The translations under genes were made by a program, and so were the position numbers. The notes beneath the pieces were generated by a model. It had not been told where the DNA came from and ran no database searches. It saw only the letters and a program-made list of their open reading frames with translations. Shown here piece by piece: positions 33,532 through 34,315 of a stretch of DNA of 34,315 bases (positions are counted from its first letter, which is position 1; each line of letters begins with the position of its first letter). The stretch is taken from positions 1 through 34,315 of the forward strand of contig JAJZJL010000043.1 of the NCBI GenBank assembly GCA_021810145.1, written 5' to 3'. Source of the stretch: Planctomycetota bacterium (GTDB taxonomy: Bacteria > Planctomycetota > Phycisphaerae > WQYP01).

Positions 33532-34239
33532 TTACAGCAGACCAAGTTGCAACAAAGCGGCATCGGACATGCGGTCCTTACTCCACGCCGGCTCCCATAC
33601 CAGATTAACTTTCGCCGTTTTTACATCTTCCACGCTTTCCACCGCCTGCTGAACAGCCGGCGGCATGGAACCCGCCACGGGACATCCGGGGGCAGTCAAC
33701 GTCATGTCAACGGTAACTTCCTTTTCTGCAGATATGTCAATTCGATAAATCAAACCGAGATCATAAATGTTAACCGGGATTTCCGGATCAAAAATCGTCC
33801 GCAACTTTTCCACGATGGATGCTTCCAGTGCCTTGTTCTGCAATGCATCGGTAATGGTGGTACCAGTCAGCGGCTCTGTTGCGCCGGGACTTGCCGGGGC
33901 GGCGGACGAGGTCGTACCCGGGGCGGAGGCATTGACCGGCAGTTTGACGGCATGCGGATTTTTGAAGACAAATCCGCGACCGGCGGAGGTATCGCGAAAA
34001 TCAATTTCCGTGCCGTCCAAACTCGGAAAACTCATCGGGTCGGCAACGATGGTAATGTCCAGCGACTGCCCCACCACATCATCCTCGTGCCGAACCTCGG
34101 TCAGGTCCAGCAGATAATTAAATCCTTGCGCATTGCGGCCTTTAATTCCAACGCGCAAAACCGCCTTGTCACCCATCCCCTGGTCTTTGAGAATCTTTTT
34201 AATTTCCGCGGCGGCTATTTCAGTTAATGTAATAGGCAT
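33532..34239 (-). CDS. Fusion of cysteine-free A-type carrier domain and SufT/MIP18-like domain
   Basis: A 235-residue two-domain protein. Residues 1-100 match A-type iron-sulfur carriers (IscA/SufA/ErpA): LRVGIKGRNAQGFNYLLDL, then SFPSLDGTEIDFRD and GRGFVFKNPHAVK. The three cluster-binding cysteines are gone: Ala37 stands where the first Cys would be, and the C-terminal CGCG is replaced by an Ala/Pro/Thr linker (about 101-128). Residues 130-235 are a SufT/MIP18 (DUF59) domain with IVEKLRTIFDPEIPVNIYDLGLIY, the conserved Cys186 in TAPGCP, and VWEPAWSKDRMSDAALLQLGL. It is probably an iron-sulfur maturation factor whose first domain is structural. AGGAA lies 5 nt before the ATG. The suf genes may lie upstream, outside the window. 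Confidence 0.85.
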   Translation of the reverse strand: MPITLTEIAAAEIKKILKDQGMGDKAVLRVGIKGRNAQGFNYLLDLTEVRHEDDVVGQSLDITIVADPMSFPSLDGTEIDFRDTSAGRGFVFKNPHAVKLPVNASAPGTTSSAAPASPGATEPLTGTTITDALQNKALEASIVEKLRTIFDPEIPVNIYDLGLIYRIDISAEKEVTVDMTLTAPGCPVAGSMPPAVQQAVESVEDVKTAKVNLVWEPAWSKDRMSDAALLQLGLL

Positions 34240-34315
34240 GGAATTTCCTTTTTGCTTTTTTTAATTCAGAAGTCAGAATGGCCATGACTCAATGACCGGA
34301 CAATTGAGGCACCAT

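Noticed and set aside
1..34315. tRNA, rRNA, tmRNA, RNase P RNA, SRP RNA and CRISPR arrays
   Set aside because: I looked for T-loop signatures, conserved core motifs and regularly spaced repeats and saw none. A weak or divergent RNA could be missed by eye.

Overview
The window reads as a chromosomal segment of a moderately GC-rich Gram-negative bacterium. Five exported proteins with PEP-CTERM-type sorting tails, a futalosine-pathway MqnA, a fused indolepyruvate:ferredoxin oxidoreductase and the general gene style fit Planctomycetota (Phycisphaerae-like). That assignment is inference; there is no rRNA or tRNA gene here to confirm it.

Layout. 1-1370 (+): a DUF190 PII-like protein, then mqnA. 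1799-4366 (-): a two-gene XamI-like restriction-modification system with its own promoter. 4742-8634 (-): a tight run sucC, sucD, an Fpg/Nei-fold protein and a membrane protein; the membrane-protein gene carries a 162-bp palindromic MITE-like insertion that keeps the reading frame. 9162-15167 (-): bioA and bioD overlap by 4 nt and are followed by three PEP-CTERM-type genes made by duplication. Two of these genes share a roughly 250-nt structured leader, and a scrap of a second bioD 3' end marks the duplication. 15198-15914 (+): pcm, divergent from bioA across a palindromic -10 box. 16074-19793 (-): a 1239-residue indolepyruvate oxidoreductase. 20332-22093 (-): two more PEP-CTERM proteins. 22400-22918 (-): infC with a probable AUU start. 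23169-26803 (+): a Bax-inhibitor-1 family protein, a strong terminator, then pyrR-pyrB-argJ. 26805-31069 (-): a PQQ-type sugar dehydrogenase, a methyltransferase-glycosyltransferase fusion and trigger factor. 31603-31717 (-): a candidate small RNA with promoter and terminator. 31947-33468 (+): cmk and a PlsC-like acyltransferase, overlapping. 33532-34239 (-): a fusion of a cysteine-free A-type carrier domain with a SufT/MIP18 domain.

Most of the content is housekeeping: cofactor synthesis (menaquinone, biotin), the TCA cycle, pyrimidine and arginine synthesis, translation, protein folding and repair, and lipid synthesis. The accessory layer is the restriction-modification pair, the MITE, and the PEP-CTERM proteins, whose exosortase is not in this window. 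The most unusual points are the shared PEP-CTERM leader RNA with the bioD duplication scar, the MITE that became coding sequence, the AUU start of infC, the small RNA with C-rich motifs, and two enzyme-family proteins that have lost their signature catalytic or ligand residues.
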